A stretch of DNA of 64,000 nucleotides from Rickettsiales bacterium UBA4311 (GCA_002394665.1 DGUL01000007.1:90544-154543), one strand, 5' to 3'. Counted from the first letter of the stretch, positions 15,390 through 24,665 are shown. Notes: a model not told the origin generated them from the letters alone. Translations and numbers: made by a program.

Positions 15390-15758
15390 GTACAATCTAC
15401 AATAGAACAAAAAGTAAATAATAACGAAGACAAAACAATAAAATCATCGTTTTATGCTAAAGCCGATATTGGCTTTGGCGTTAATCTTCAATCAGTAGAA
15501 AGCGTTTTAAGTATTTCAAGCGAAAATAGCGGCGAAGTTCATAAGAGTATTTTGGCATTCCAGCTTGGTTTGGGATGCAATTTTTATTATATTGTGAATA
15601 ATATTTTTCACACTTTTATTGGTATAGAAGCAAACCTAAGAAGCCCTATTGGCAAAACCAACTTGTACAGAAATACACAAGTTATAACAACAAGTCGATA
15701 TACTAACTATTACACAAGAAATGAGTATTCGTATTATTACAAGTATAATTATAGTTAA
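15390..15758 (+). pseudogene. Fragment of an outer-membrane beta-barrel protein
   Basis: An open stretch without a proper start reads SFYAKADIGFGVN, then SILAFQLGLGCNFYYIVNNIFHTFIGIEANLR, then a Tyr-rich end. This alternating pattern (strand, turn, strand with aromatic residues) is that of small OMP_b-brl/opacity-type barrels. The barrel is cut after about four strands, and no signal peptide is in frame. A family name beyond beta-barrel is not justified. It lies between gyrB and the convergent mnhD-like gene. Confidence 0.5.
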
Positions 15759-15801
15759 AACATATTTTCAAGTTAAAAAATACAAAGCTTACGAAACTCA
15801 A

Positions 15802-17250
15802 TTATTTTACATAATAACAAATCAACGAAGACATAAAGACAGCAAAGATAGCGAAAAAAACAACGATTAAAAATACTTTTGAAATGGATATGTTATAAAC
15901 TGCACTATTTTCGTTTTTTCTTGAAAGAATTTCACGAATAACAGCGAAACAAGAAGCTATTTCAATGACAAAACCGAAAACAAGAAGCAAAGCCCACAAA
16001 ATTATGCCGGCCGAATTTAAAACACCGAGTAAAATATAAATTTTTGAAACAAATACCAAAGAAACCGGCATTCCTGACATAAAGAATAAAGACAACACCA
16101 GCAAGTACTTTATCTTTTTAGAAGATATGAGTTTTATGTTTGTCTTCTTAATATCATCTACATTTAAAGATGAATTTATTTTATAAAACAAACCCAAAAG
16201 GCAAACCTTTAAAATTGAGTTTGCCATAATAGCAAAATATAATCCATTGAGAACACTTACATTATCAACATACGGCAAACAGAAAACAAATAAAGATGTT
16301 TGAACGAACGAGAGAAATATAATAAAATTTAAAAAGCTGGTTGTCGAAAAGGCCACGATATTAAAAAACAAAAAACCAATACCACCAAGTACCTTCAATA
16401 ATACACATAAATATTCGTTTCTTAAAAAGAATTCCACTCCAAAAAGGTCTACGATAAATTTTAAAATGAATACTGGATAAACCATTGACGAAACACCAGC
16501 AACGAACATCAAATAATTGGTTGGCAAATTCTTATAAACTCCCTTTATAATGCCGTGAAAAGGATAAACACCAAGCTTTACAATCATTACGAGAATAAAC
16601 AGAACAAAACAGGCGTCAATTGTTTTATTCCCTTTTACATTTGCGATAATTTTGTGTATTAAATCAACATTCAAATTGCCCGTTATTTGATATAAAAAAC
16701 ACAAAACCATCAAAAACATAACGCCGGCAAAACTGCTTAATATCATATAATTATAAGCACTTTTTATTCCCTCCTTTTTGTCTCCATAGGCATAAACTAT
16801 GTAAGTTGTTATACAAACAATTTCAAAAAATACATATGTGTTAAATACATCATTCGTTATTGCAAGCCCGTTAGCTCCACAGAGCATAATGCAAACAAAA
16901 CCGCGAAATCTGTAATTTACATCTCCAAAAAGATTTGTTGCTAAAAATACTACAAAAACAATAAACAAAGAAGCAATAACAAAAGCACTTTTAAAGTTAT
17001 ATTTAAGCTCAATTCCCATTGCCTTTGGCCATCCACCGATGACATTAAAATAATCCTTGCCCTTCAATAAGTCCAAGTGAAATATGCTATAAACTGCTAT
17101 TAAAAATAGACTTAAAGCAACAAACAAATAAATCGAATTTACAATTTTAACACTTCTGTCTTTCAATAAAAACGAAAAAAAACCCATCAAAAGCGGGCAA
17201 ACAATGAAATAAGTGCCTATATTCTGAAAGAAAGAAACCACAAGAAACAA
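15802..17250 (-). CDS. mnhD: Mrp-type Na+/H+ antiporter subunit D-like membrane protein
   Basis: Proton-conducting membrane subunit homologous to NuoL/M/N. About 13 hydrophobic helices are visible. Conserved features are the Glu in the helix FFEIVCITTYIVY (about residue 140), the Lys of IVKLGVYPFHGIIKG (about 225) with the PFH turn, and the following PTNYLMFVAGVSSMVYPVFILKF. Length 482 fits MnhD/MrpD. Together with mnhB and mnhG at 2.2-2.9 kb it suggests an Mrp antiporter encoded in dispersed pieces. A NuoN-like or other ion-pump subunit is an alternative. Confidence 0.8.
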   Translation of the reverse strand: MFLVVSFFQNIGTYFIVCPLLMGFFSFLLKDRSVKIVNSIYLFVALSLFLIAVYSIFHLDLLKGKDYFNVIGGWPKAMGIELKYNFKSAFVIASLFIVFVVFLATNLFGDVNYRFRGFVCIMLCGANGLAITNDVFNTYVFFEIVCITTYIVYAYGDKKEGIKSAYNYMILSSFAGVMFLMVLCFLYQITGNLNVDLIHKIIANVKGNKTIDACFVLFILVMIVKLGVYPFHGIIKGVYKNLPTNYLMFVAGVSSMVYPVFILKFIVDLFGVEFFLRNEYLCVLLKVLGGIGFLFFNIVAFSTTSFLNFIIFLSFVQTSLFVFCLPYVDNVSVLNGLYFAIMANSILKVCLLGLFYKINSSLNVDDIKKTNIKLISSKKIKYLLVLSLFFMSGMPVSLVFVSKIYILLGVLNSAGIILWALLLVFGFVIEIASCFAVIREILSRKNENSAVYNISISKVFLIVVFFAIFAVFMSSLICYYVK

Positions 17251-17299
17251 ATCCTTACATTAAATTAAATTTCAACAAGTATTTGAATATTATTATTCT

Positions 17300-17305
17300 T
17301 ATAAT
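17300..17305 (+). promoter_or_regulatory. Consensus -10 box TATAAT just before a start codon
   Basis: A perfect TATAAT lies 13 bases upstream of the ATG at 17319, so the transcript would have a leader of only about 5-7 bases. The -35 region at the right distance (17277-17282) is weak. Confidence 0.5.
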
Positions 17306-17318
17306 ACACGTACAGACG

Positions 17319-17801
17319 ATGAGTAAAATTTGGTTTTATATTTTTCCGCCATTAACATTGGTGATTTTCTTTTTTTCAAATGAAGCTCAAAATCTCCCGC
17401 TATTTTACTCTTTTCTGTCTGTCGTTTTGATATTGTGTTGCGATAAAATTGCAAATAATAAGGTCTCAAAAGAATATTTGCAACCAAAAATTATTGCCCT
17501 ATTGTTCTTATTGGGATACGATTTTCTTTTATCATTCACATTTGGAACCAATGCTTTATCTTTTTGTCTTGCAAGCATCGCTTCGGCTACAATATTTGGT
17601 AGATATAAAACGGCCAAAATATTATCAAAAATAGTCTTTTTATTTGTTTTTTATACAATTCAAGGAATAACAAATTACCTAACAAACGATATATTTAACA
17701 TTGAAATAATCGGGCTTCAACTTTTAATGTTTGCAACAATAATTGTGATTGAAAAGTTCTTTTTCTTGCCGATAAATAGACAAACAATCTACTTTGATTA
17801 A
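17319..17801 (+). CDS. Unknown integral membrane protein
   Basis: A 160-residue protein made almost entirely of hydrophobic helices (about five), starting MSKIWFYIFPPLT. The ATG at 17319 is preferred because the -10 box lies directly upstream, although the frame is open 36 bases further. A Lys/Asn-rich loop near residue 45 is the only long polar part. It is divergent from the mnhD-like gene and convergent with def. I do not recognise a family, and five helices with few polar residues give no functional clue. Confidence 0.65.
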   Translation: MSKIWFYIFPPLTLVIFFFSNEAQNLPLFYSFLSVVLILCCDKIANNKVSKEYLQPKIIALLFLLGYDFLLSFTFGTNALSFCLASIASATIFGRYKTAKILSKIVFLFVFYTIQGITNYLTNDIFNIEIIGLQLLMFATIIVIEKFFFLPINRQTIYFD

Positions 17802-17844
17802 ATAGAAAAAAAGAGAATTAGAAAATGAAAAGTTAAAGACAAAA

Positions 17845-18309
17845 TTAAATACTTTGCTCCTTTTCCCTGTCAACAATTGTTATTCCGTGCAAGTGATCTA
17901 TTTCGTGCTGAAAACATTTTGCTAATAAACCTTTTGCTTCAATTTTATGTTTTTCTCCGTCTGCTGTTTGATATTCAACAACAACCTCATTTGGTCTATT
18001 AATCTTACAAGTCCTACCGTTAACTGATAAACAACCCTCTTCCATAATACTTTTTTCGCTGGAAAAACTTACAATTTTTGGATTTATAACCTCAGATTTA
18101 AATTTTATATCTTCGTTGTCTATATCAATAACTATAATATTTTTCAAAACTCCGACCTGCACGCCAGCAAGACCTATTCCATCGTTTTTATACATCGTTT
18201 CAAACATATCGTTTATTAACTTCTTCAAAGCTTTATCAAAAACCTTAATATCTTCCGATGTTCTATTTAAAAGCTCATTTGGATATTTTACAACATTTAA
18301 AACCGACAT
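17845..18309 (-). CDS. def: Peptide deformylase
   Basis: Metal enzyme that removes the formyl group from the initiator Met of new proteins. All three motifs are present: GIGLAGVQVG (motif 1, about residue 44), EGCLSV (motif 2, with the metal-binding Cys) and QHEIDHLHG (motif 3, with two His ligands and the catalytic Glu). Length 154 is slightly short because the C-terminal tail is minimal. It lies 3 bases downstream of the MerR-like gene, with which it is probably co-transcribed. The usual neighbour fmt is absent. Confidence 0.95.
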   Translation of the reverse strand: MSVLNVVKYPNELLNRTSEDIKVFDKALKKLINDMFETMYKNDGIGLAGVQVGVLKNIIVIDIDNEDIKFKSEVINPKIVSFSSEKSIMEEGCLSVNGRTCKINRPNEVVVEYQTADGEKHKIEAKGLLAKCFQHEIDHLHGITIVDREKEQSI

Positions 18310-18312
18310 AAA

Positions 18313-18642
18313 TCAAGATAACTCAACTATGATTTTATCAATTATATTTATTGCTTTTTCCAAATCAATACAAAGCTCATTTTTATTGATACTTTCAAGC
18401 TTTTCCAAACTAATTTTATTATATCTCACCATCTGTTGAATTCCTTCAATTTTCATTCCATTTTTATGCGACAACTCTTTAACTTTCCTTAATTCTTCAA
18501 CAGCCTTATCGTCATAATACCGCCGGCCGTTTCTTCTTATCGTTTCAATATGCTTAAATGTTTCTGTCCAAAAACGAATTGTATGCACTGGCAAATTCAA
18601 CTTTTTAGCTACAACACCTATTGAATACTCCACGGCGGACAT
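18313..18642 (-). CDS. MerR-family transcription regulator
   Basis: A 109-residue DNA-binding protein with the MerR winged helix-turn-helix at its start: YSIGVVAKKLNLPVHTIRFWT, then RRNGRRYYDDKAVEELRKVKELSHKNG, followed by a short dimerisation helix. No cysteine cluster for metals and no ligand-binding domain is present, so it belongs to the short alphaproteobacterial HTH_17/MerR type sometimes found near ihfA. The ATG at 18642 is chosen because a longer frame would run into tRNA-Met, 10 bases upstream on the same strand. It may be transcribed from the tRNA promoter. Confidence 0.85.
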   Translation of the reverse strand: MSAVEYSIGVVAKKLNLPVHTIRFWTETFKHIETIRRNGRRYYDDKAVEELRKVKELSHKNGMKIEGIQQMVRYNKISLEKLESINKNELCIDLEKAINIIDKIIVELS

Positions 18643-18652
18643 AAACAAACAC

Positions 18653-18729
18653 TGGTGGCGAGGGTGAGACTTGAACTCACGACACACGGATTATGATTCC
18701 GTTGCTCTAACCAACTGAGCTACCACGCC
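18653..18729 (-). tRNA. tRNA-Met or tRNA-Ile2 (anticodon CAU)
   Basis: Cloverleaf on the minus strand: acceptor GGCGTGG against CCTCGCC, with a T-T (U-U) mismatch at the fifth pair. The D arm is GCTCAGTTGGTTAGAGC, the anticodon stem ACGGA/TCCGT encloses loop ATCATAA, and the T arm is GTGAG/CTCAC. CCA is encoded, unlike in the other three tRNAs of the window. It is not an initiator, since three G-C pairs are absent from the anticodon stem. Elongator Met is likely; lysidine-modified Ile2 cannot be excluded. Confidence 0.93.
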
Positions 18730-18827
18730 GGACGGCGAACGATAAAAACGAGCTTGTAAAAGTCAAGATTGAATAAAATAAGATTTAATAAAGTTGATAT
18801 TTATACTTTTTCAAAAAAAAAGCAAAT

Positions 18828-19718
18828 ATGCAAGATATCATTGCGGAATACAAGACTTTTTTAAAAGTAAATCGCTCTTCTTGCAATAATACAATAACGG
18901 CTTATCTTCGTGATATAAAAAATTTTTGTTCTTTTTTTGAAATACAGCCGAGTAATTTAAAAAAAATAAAAAACCTTGATAATCAAGATATAAAGAATTG
19001 GCTAATTGAACGAAAACAAAACACGACAAATCGCACAATTTCAAGGCAAATAGTGGCAATTAAAATGTTTTTCTGCTTTCTTGATGAAATTTATAACATA
19101 AGAAATAATACAATATTAAATTTAAATGGGTTGAAATTTACAGCAAACTTACCAAAAGCTATCTCCACAGAGGAAATCATTGATATTGTGGAGAAAATAG
19201 ATACTTACAAAAATTACAAAGAAACTTGGGAAATTGCACGAGATAAATTTTTATGTATCCTGCTTTTTTCCACTGGAATGAGAATTAGTGAAGCATTAAA
19301 CTTGCACCATTACGATATGGAAAAAGAAACAATAACTTTCTTAGGAAAGGGAAGCAAGGAAAGGATTGTCCCATTGCTTGAAATTGTGAAAAAATACTAC
19401 AAAAAATATAAAAACGAACTAACAAAAGAAAAGCTATTGTCTGCATCGTCAAGCTGGCTTTTTATCAATACAAAACAAAAAAAGCTTACTATAAGAGCTG
19501 TTGACGCGATATTTCAACGAATAAAAATAAATAAAAATCTTCAATATTTTTCTCCGCACGTAATGCGACACTCTTTTGCTACAAATATGCTTGAAAACGG
19601 AGCAAATATCAGACAAATTCAAGATTTGTTAGGGCACGAAAAACTTGCTACAACTCAAAAGTATACAAAGATTACAAAAAAAATCATTGGTGAAAAGCTT
19701 AAAAAAATAAATTGGTAA
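18828..19718 (+). CDS. Tyrosine recombinase XerC/XerD
   Basis: Site-specific recombinase that resolves chromosome dimers at dif. It has an N-terminal SAM-like core-binding domain (about residues 1-90) and a catalytic domain with all conserved residues: Arg in STGMRISEAL, Lys in GKGSKERIVP, HxxR in HVMRHSFATNML, His in LGHEKLATTQ and the nucleophile Tyr in TQKYTK. Length 296 is that of a Xer protein rather than a phage integrase, and no phage genes adjoin it. XerC and XerD cannot be told apart by eye. Confidence 0.92.
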   Translation: MQDIIAEYKTFLKVNRSSCNNTITAYLRDIKNFCSFFEIQPSNLKKIKNLDNQDIKNWLIERKQNTTNRTISRQIVAIKMFFCFLDEIYNIRNNTILNLNGLKFTANLPKAISTEEIIDIVEKIDTYKNYKETWEIARDKFLCILLFSTGMRISEALNLHHYDMEKETITFLGKGSKERIVPLLEIVKKYYKKYKNELTKEKLLSASSSWLFINTKQKKLTIRAVDAIFQRIKINKNLQYFSPHVMRHSFATNMLENGANIRQIQDLLGHEKLATTQKYTKITKKIIGEKLKKINW

Positions 19719-19763
19719 AATTAGATTGATAAGAATAAATTGGCTATAAAACTTTAAAAAAAA

Positions 19764-20072
19764 TCAATCAAACATATTATAACTCTGCAATCCGCCATGA
19801 AAGCTTTTATTCATCGTGGCTGGTGTTTTTTGATATTTTGCAAGCAACAAATCAATAGCAAGAGGCTCTTTTTTACATAATGCCATTCCTGCAAAATGGA
19901 ATAAAACCGCAACAATGAAAATTTTAAAGTTTGATGTCATAATAAAAATTAAAATAGCAGTCAAACCTTCAACGGCAAAATAAGCAAAAGTCACGCCCGC
20001 AATCAACGCCGGACGAGTTAAGCCTAAGAATAAAGCATCTGTTTTTAATGACCCAAGTCCATCGTCTGCCAT
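19764..20072 (-). CDS. virB3: VirB3-like type IV secretion inner-membrane protein
   Basis: A 102-residue protein with the VirB3 pattern: short cytoplasmic start, then LFLGLTRPALIAGVTF, two close hydrophobic segments (about 25-45 and 47-65), and HFAGMALCKKEPLAIDLLLAKY. VirB3 is part of the inner-membrane complex with VirB4. Here it stands alone between xer and an EptA-type gene on the other strand; virB4 and virB6 are not in the window. In Rickettsiales the vir genes are also dispersed. Confidence 0.8.
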   Translation of the reverse strand: MADDGLGSLKTDALFLGLTRPALIAGVTFAYFAVEGLTAILIFIMTSNFKIFIVAVLFHFAGMALCKKEPLAIDLLLAKYQKTPATMNKSFHGGLQSYNMFD

Positions 20073-20169
20073 AGTTGTAAACCAGTAAATTTTACATTTT
20101 TTTAAAAAAAACTCAACAATTTACACTTGATAATAAATAAAAGCAAGCTTTCGTGATTTAGTTTTTTTC

Positions 20170-21843
20170 TTGAAAAGCTCTATATTAAAAATAAAAACAA
20201 TCATAAAAGCAGGACAAGAAAAAGCCAAAATTTTCTCTCAAAAATTCAAAGATAAATGGGAAAAATACTCGCCAAGCAAACGCTTTTTGATTTGTGGTTG
20301 TTGCTTTTCCTTTTTCCTTGTTGCTTTCTGTAATTTCTATTTTTACAAAACAATTTTCCAACACGAAGCAAGTTTATATCTTGCATCTATCTTTACAATT
20401 ATACTCTTTTTAGAGTATTTAATCATTTACTCCATTCTTTCGGTGAGATTTTTAAAAATAACAATACCAATAATAATTATCCTCTCCGTTGTTGCAAATT
20501 TCTATATGCTGACTTGCAATACATACATCGGTTATAGTGTAATTATCAGTGTTCTGCAAACAAATTTACGAGAAGCAAAAGAAACTCTAAACTACAAAAT
20601 TATTTTACTATTTTTGCTTATAATAAGCTTCTTTTTCGTTAAAAAAAAACTAAACATCTTCGTCGATTTTAAAAACACACTGCAATCAATAAAAATTAGA
20701 GTAATCACAATATTTGTTTCTCTTTTTATTGCTGGTTTGATAATATTTTTAAATTATAGATCTATTTCCACGTTTGTAAGAAGTTTTTCAAGTTTTGCTT
20801 TTTCAATAAATTTAAACAACTATTCATTTAATACCTATCGCATAATTCGGGACATAGTAAGAACACCAAAAGAATTGCAAATTATTGACACAAAGCCGAC
20901 GATAAAAAATAAAGACAAAAAAAGATTTGTTGTTTTTCTTGTTGGTGAGACATCAAGGGCAATGAATTACTCATTAAATGGATACGACAGAAAAACAAAC
21001 CCTTATCTTGAAAAAGACGGAGTAATTAGCTTCAAAAATACACGCTCTTGTGCGACTTATACCGCAAAATCTGTTCCTTGTATTTTTTCTCCAAAAGGAC
21101 AAGCAAAATTTAAGGAAAGCGATAACGATGAAAATGTAATGGATTTACTAAGAAAAGCGGGAGTTTATACAAAATGGTACGAAAATGACGACGGATGTAA
21201 AGGTGTTTGTAAAAGAATTGAAACGATAAATGTCCAAGCAAGAAAGCATAAACTATGCAACGACGGCGAATGCAAAGACGAGATTTTGATACAAGATTTA
21301 AAAAATGAGGTAGAGAAATTTGAAAAAGGAAAAAATAAAAATGCAATAATCGTTATGCATATGATCGGCTCGCACGGCCCTCTTTATCATTTAAGATATG
21401 CAAAAGAATTTGCAAAATTCAAACCAGAATGCACAAATAGCAATCCGGCGGAGTGTTCAAAAGAAGAACTTGCAAACGCTTACGATAACACAATTTTATA
21501 TCAAGATTTTGTTATTCATAAAATAATTGAGTTGTTAAAAAATATGAATAAAAATAATAAGAAAAACAATAAAAATACAGAAATTACTTTAATGTTTGTC
21601 TCCGACCACGGTGAAAGTTTGGGTGAAAATGGTGCTTTCTTGCACGCTTTCCCTTATGGAATAGCTCCAAAAGAGCAAACAAATGTGCCTTTTGTATTTT
21701 GGACGAATAATGAAAAACTAAAAAAAACATTGTTTTTAAAACAAAATCAACAAACCTCGCATGATAATATATTCCACACACTGCTTGGATTATTTGATAT
21801 AAACTCAATAGCAAAAAATGATAGTTTGGATTTAACATTATGA
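20170..21843 (+). CDS. eptA: EptA-type lipid A phosphoethanolamine transferase
   Basis: Inner-membrane enzyme of the alkaline-phosphatase fold that moves phosphoethanolamine from phosphatidylethanolamine to lipid A, which lowers the negative surface charge. Five N-terminal membrane helices (about residues 30-205) precede the periplasmic domain. Zn site and nucleophile are visible: VGETSRAMNYSLNGY (Glu), SCATYTAKSVPCIFS (catalytic Thr; paired Cys), further Cys pairs, MHMIGSHGP and FVSDHGESLGENG. The start is a TTG at 20170, since no ATG occurs before the membrane part and an upstream stop closes the frame. It overlaps metG by four bases (ATGA). Confidence 0.9.
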   Translation: MKSSILKIKTIIKAGQEKAKIFSQKFKDKWEKYSPSKRFLICGCCFSFFLVAFCNFYFYKTIFQHEASLYLASIFTIILFLEYLIIYSILSVRFLKITIPIIIILSVVANFYMLTCNTYIGYSVIISVLQTNLREAKETLNYKIILLFLLIISFFFVKKKLNIFVDFKNTLQSIKIRVITIFVSLFIAGLIIFLNYRSISTFVRSFSSFAFSINLNNYSFNTYRIIRDIVRTPKELQIIDTKPTIKNKDKKRFVVFLVGETSRAMNYSLNGYDRKTNPYLEKDGVISFKNTRSCATYTAKSVPCIFSPKGQAKFKESDNDENVMDLLRKAGVYTKWYENDDGCKGVCKRIETINVQARKHKLCNDGECKDEILIQDLKNEVEKFEKGKNKNAIIVMHMIGSHGPLYHLRYAKEFAKFKPECTNSNPAECSKEELANAYDNTILYQDFVIHKIIELLKNMNKNNKKNNKNTEITLMFVSDHGESLGENGAFLHAFPYGIAPKEQTNVPFVFWTNNEKLKKTLFLKQNQQTSHDNIFHTLLGLFDINSIAKNDSLDLTL

Positions 21844-23384
21844 GCGAAAAAAAAAGTATTTACATCACAACACCAATTTATTACGTCAATGGCGAGCCAC
21901 ACATAGGACATTTTTATACCACTCTTGCGTGCGATATTTTAATACGTTTATATCAAAATGACGGCTACGATGTTCGTTATTTAACAGGAACGGACGAGCA
22001 CGGGCAAAAGGTTCAGCAAAGTGCAGAAAAAAAGGGAATATCACCAAAAGCATTTTGCGATGAAGTTTCTACAAAATTCCGTCAAATGATGATTGATTTT
22101 GATTTAATACAAGCAGAAAATAACTTCAATAATGGAGAAAGTTGGATTAGAACAACTGACAAAAAACACGAAGATTTTGTTAAAAATGTTTGGATTAGAT
22201 TGGAGCAAAACGGCTGGCTTTACAAAGGCAAATACGAAGGTTGGTATTCAGTAAGAGATGAAACTTTTTTTACAGAAACAGAGTTAGTTGATGGAAAAGC
22301 ACCAACTGGTGCAGAAGTCGTTTGGCAGGAAGAAGAATGCTATTTTTTTAGGCTTTCAGTTTTTCAAAATGCTCTTTATGAAATGTATAAAAAATATGAT
22401 ATTTTACAGCCAAAAGGTTCTTTTAAAGAAGTTTTGTCATTCCTTGAGCCACGAGAAAATAATAAACTAAAAGATTTATGCGTTTCTCGCTCAAAAAAAA
22501 GTTTTAACTGGGGAATTGAAGTTCCAACTGACGAAAATCATACTATTTATGTTTGGATTGATGCTCTATTTAATTACTTCTCCGCACTCGGAGGCGATAG
22601 CACAGAAGAATTTAATAAATACTGGAAAGATGGTTTTCCAATTCACATAATGGCTAAGGAAATTGTTCGCTTCCACGCAGTTTATTGGGAAAGCTTGATT
22701 TATGGTTTATATCATAAATACGGAGAGGAAATAAATGTAGATGAATTGGCAAAAGTATCGCCAAAACAAATTTTTGCACACGGCTGGTGGGTTAAAGATG
22801 GGGAAAAAATGTCAAAATCTATCGGCAATGTAGTGTCTCCGCACGAAGAGGTGAAATGGCTTGAAAAAAATGGTATTCAACACAATATTGCGATTGACTA
22901 TTTAAGATATTTTTTAATGTCTTGTATGCCATTTGGAAACGATGGAGACTACACAAGACCGCGTTTTGTTGAAATAGTTAATGCAAGTCTTGTGAATAAT
23001 CTTGGCAATTTGGTGCAACGTGTTTGTAGTATGTTAGTAAAAAACTTCGCGGATAAGTGTAATGAAATTAACAAGAACTTTGAAAAAATGGATTTTAAAA
23101 AAGAAATAAAAGAAATCAATTTTACTGAAATATTGGAGAAAATTTTTGCAGAAACCACAAAGCTAAATCAAGAATTTGACGCCTCTGCTCCTTGGGTTTT
23201 GATAAAAGGCAACGAAGACGACAAAGCAAAAGCATTTGAAATTTTAAGCAATCTGGTTCCAAGAATTGCAAGAGTTGTTGATGCAATTCAACCATTCTGC
23301 CCGTACGTCTCCAAAGCATTAAAGGAAAATTTAAAGCTCGCGGAAATGCCAAAAATTGTTTGTAGCAGAATTATATTGAAGTGA
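21840..23384 (+). CDS. metG: Methionyl-tRNA synthetase
   Basis: Class I synthetase charging tRNA-Met. Features in order: PIYYVNGEPHIGHFYTT with the HIGH-type signature, GTDEHGQKVQQSA, a zinc-less connective domain (no CxxC pairs), AKEIVRFHAVYWES, the DGEKMSKSIGN loop and the helical anticodon-binding domain with ASAPW. Length 514 matches the short alphaproteobacterial form without the C-terminal tRNA-binding extension. The start overlaps the eptA stop, so translation is coupled. Confidence 0.96.
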   Translation: MSEKKSIYITTPIYYVNGEPHIGHFYTTLACDILIRLYQNDGYDVRYLTGTDEHGQKVQQSAEKKGISPKAFCDEVSTKFRQMMIDFDLIQAENNFNNGESWIRTTDKKHEDFVKNVWIRLEQNGWLYKGKYEGWYSVRDETFFTETELVDGKAPTGAEVVWQEEECYFFRLSVFQNALYEMYKKYDILQPKGSFKEVLSFLEPRENNKLKDLCVSRSKKSFNWGIEVPTDENHTIYVWIDALFNYFSALGGDSTEEFNKYWKDGFPIHIMAKEIVRFHAVYWESLIYGLYHKYGEEINVDELAKVSPKQIFAHGWWVKDGEKMSKSIGNVVSPHEEVKWLEKNGIQHNIAIDYLRYFLMSCMPFGNDGDYTRPRFVEIVNASLVNNLGNLVQRVCSMLVKNFADKCNEINKNFEKMDFKKEIKEINFTEILEKIFAETTKLNQEFDASAPWVLIKGNEDDKAKAFEILSNLVPRIARVVDAIQPFCPYVSKALKENLKLAEMPKIVCSRIILK

Positions 23385-23437
23385 AAACTTAAATAAAAAC
23401 TTGAACAAACAAAATCAAATCAACCGACAACGACAAA

Positions 23438-24664
23438 CTACCCGAGCCCAACATTGTTGTTGATGTAAGCCACATCGTTGACCGGCTTTTGTTCCTTTAG
23501 AAACTTCTCACAATTTCCAATATGTCCAAGAAGTTTGTCAATAACTGCAACAATTTGCAAATCTGCATTTATGATTGCTAATTTTCTACAACTCTGACTA
23601 ATTTCAAATAGCTGAAAATCTTGTGAAAATAAATTCGTCAACAACATCGTCAAACTCTCTTCCGTAAAACTATTTTGTTCCAATAAAATAGTTCCGTTTC
23701 TATCCCTTAAAAACTTTGCATTTTCCATTTGATGATTGTTTGCTGACGTTGGCAATGGAATTAAAATTGACGGCACACCCAAAGCACAAATTTCGCTTAT
23801 CGTAGTGGAACCAGCTCTGGAAATCACAAGATGAGAAGCACGCAGAAGCTCGCCTATATTATAAAAAAATGGTCTTACATCGTGAGAAATTCCGTGTTGC
23901 GTATAATAATTTTCCAAAATAGCAACATTTTCCCGCTTACATTGATGGTGGATGATAAGCTTATTTGCTATTGAATTTGGCAAAGCAGAAATAGCCCGCG
24001 GAAGCATATCATCAAATGTCAAACACGCCTGACTCCCGCCGATAATTGTAAGATTTATTACATCGTCAATTTTATAGAAAGCACGATAATTTACGGAAGG
24101 GTTGTCATAATTATAAACCAATTTTTTAATCTCTTCTCTTATTGGATTTCCCACAAAAACGCACTTTCTTGAATATTTTCTCTTAATTCCTTTGGTTGTT
24201 TCAAATGTTAATAAGCAGAGCTTAACAAACGGCAAAAGCAACCTATTTGCAAGCCCGATTACGGCATTTTGTTCGTGAATAATTGTTTTCTTCAATGTTA
24301 AAATTCCAAAAACAACCGGAGCAAACGACACAAGACCGCCGAAACCAATGCATAGCGATACCCTTTTGGTTAAAATCACGTGGCTTCGCCAAAAATCTCT
24401 TAAAATCATCAAAATTTGTTTGTATCTTGGAGCATTTTTTGCACATAACTCAACAATTTCAAACATTCCGCAATGTAAAATTTCATCGCCTTGTTTGATA
24501 TAATTAAAAATTTTCTTATCGGTAAAAAAATAAATATAATACCCTTCTTGAATTAACAACTTTGCAACTGCCAAAGCTGGAAAAATATGCCCGCCGGTTC
24601 CGCCAGCAGATATTGCAACAACACGGTTTTTAAAATCATTTTTATTATCTTTTATTTCAAACAT
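23438..24664 (-). CDS. murG: UDP-GlcNAc:lipid I N-acetylglucosaminyltransferase MurG
   Basis: GT-B glycosyltransferase at the inner membrane that adds GlcNAc to lipid I to form lipid II. Seen: SAGGTGGHIFPALAVA near the start (donor/lipid loop), HEQNAVIGLANR (about residue 130), IGGSQA in the middle (second Gly loop), and the donor-binding SRAGSTTISEICALGVPSILIPLP. The C-terminus is 408 residues long against about 360 in E. coli, with an extra tail (EKFLKEQKPVNDVAYI). The gene starts 1 base after the ftsW stop. Confidence 0.94.
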   Translation of the reverse strand: MFEIKDNKNDFKNRVVAISAGGTGGHIFPALAVAKLLIQEGYYIYFFTDKKIFNYIKQGDEILHCGMFEIVELCAKNAPRYKQILMILRDFWRSHVILTKRVSLCIGFGGLVSFAPVVFGILTLKKTIIHEQNAVIGLANRLLLPFVKLCLLTFETTKGIKRKYSRKCVFVGNPIREEIKKLVYNYDNPSVNYRAFYKIDDVINLTIIGGSQACLTFDDMLPRAISALPNSIANKLIIHHQCKRENVAILENYYTQHGISHDVRPFFYNIGELLRASHLVISRAGSTTISEICALGVPSILIPLPTSANNHQMENAKFLRDRNGTILLEQNSFTEESLTMLLTNLFSQDFQLFEISQSCRKLAIINADLQIVAVIDKLLGHIGNCEKFLKEQKPVNDVAYINNNVGLG

Positions 24665-24665
24665 T

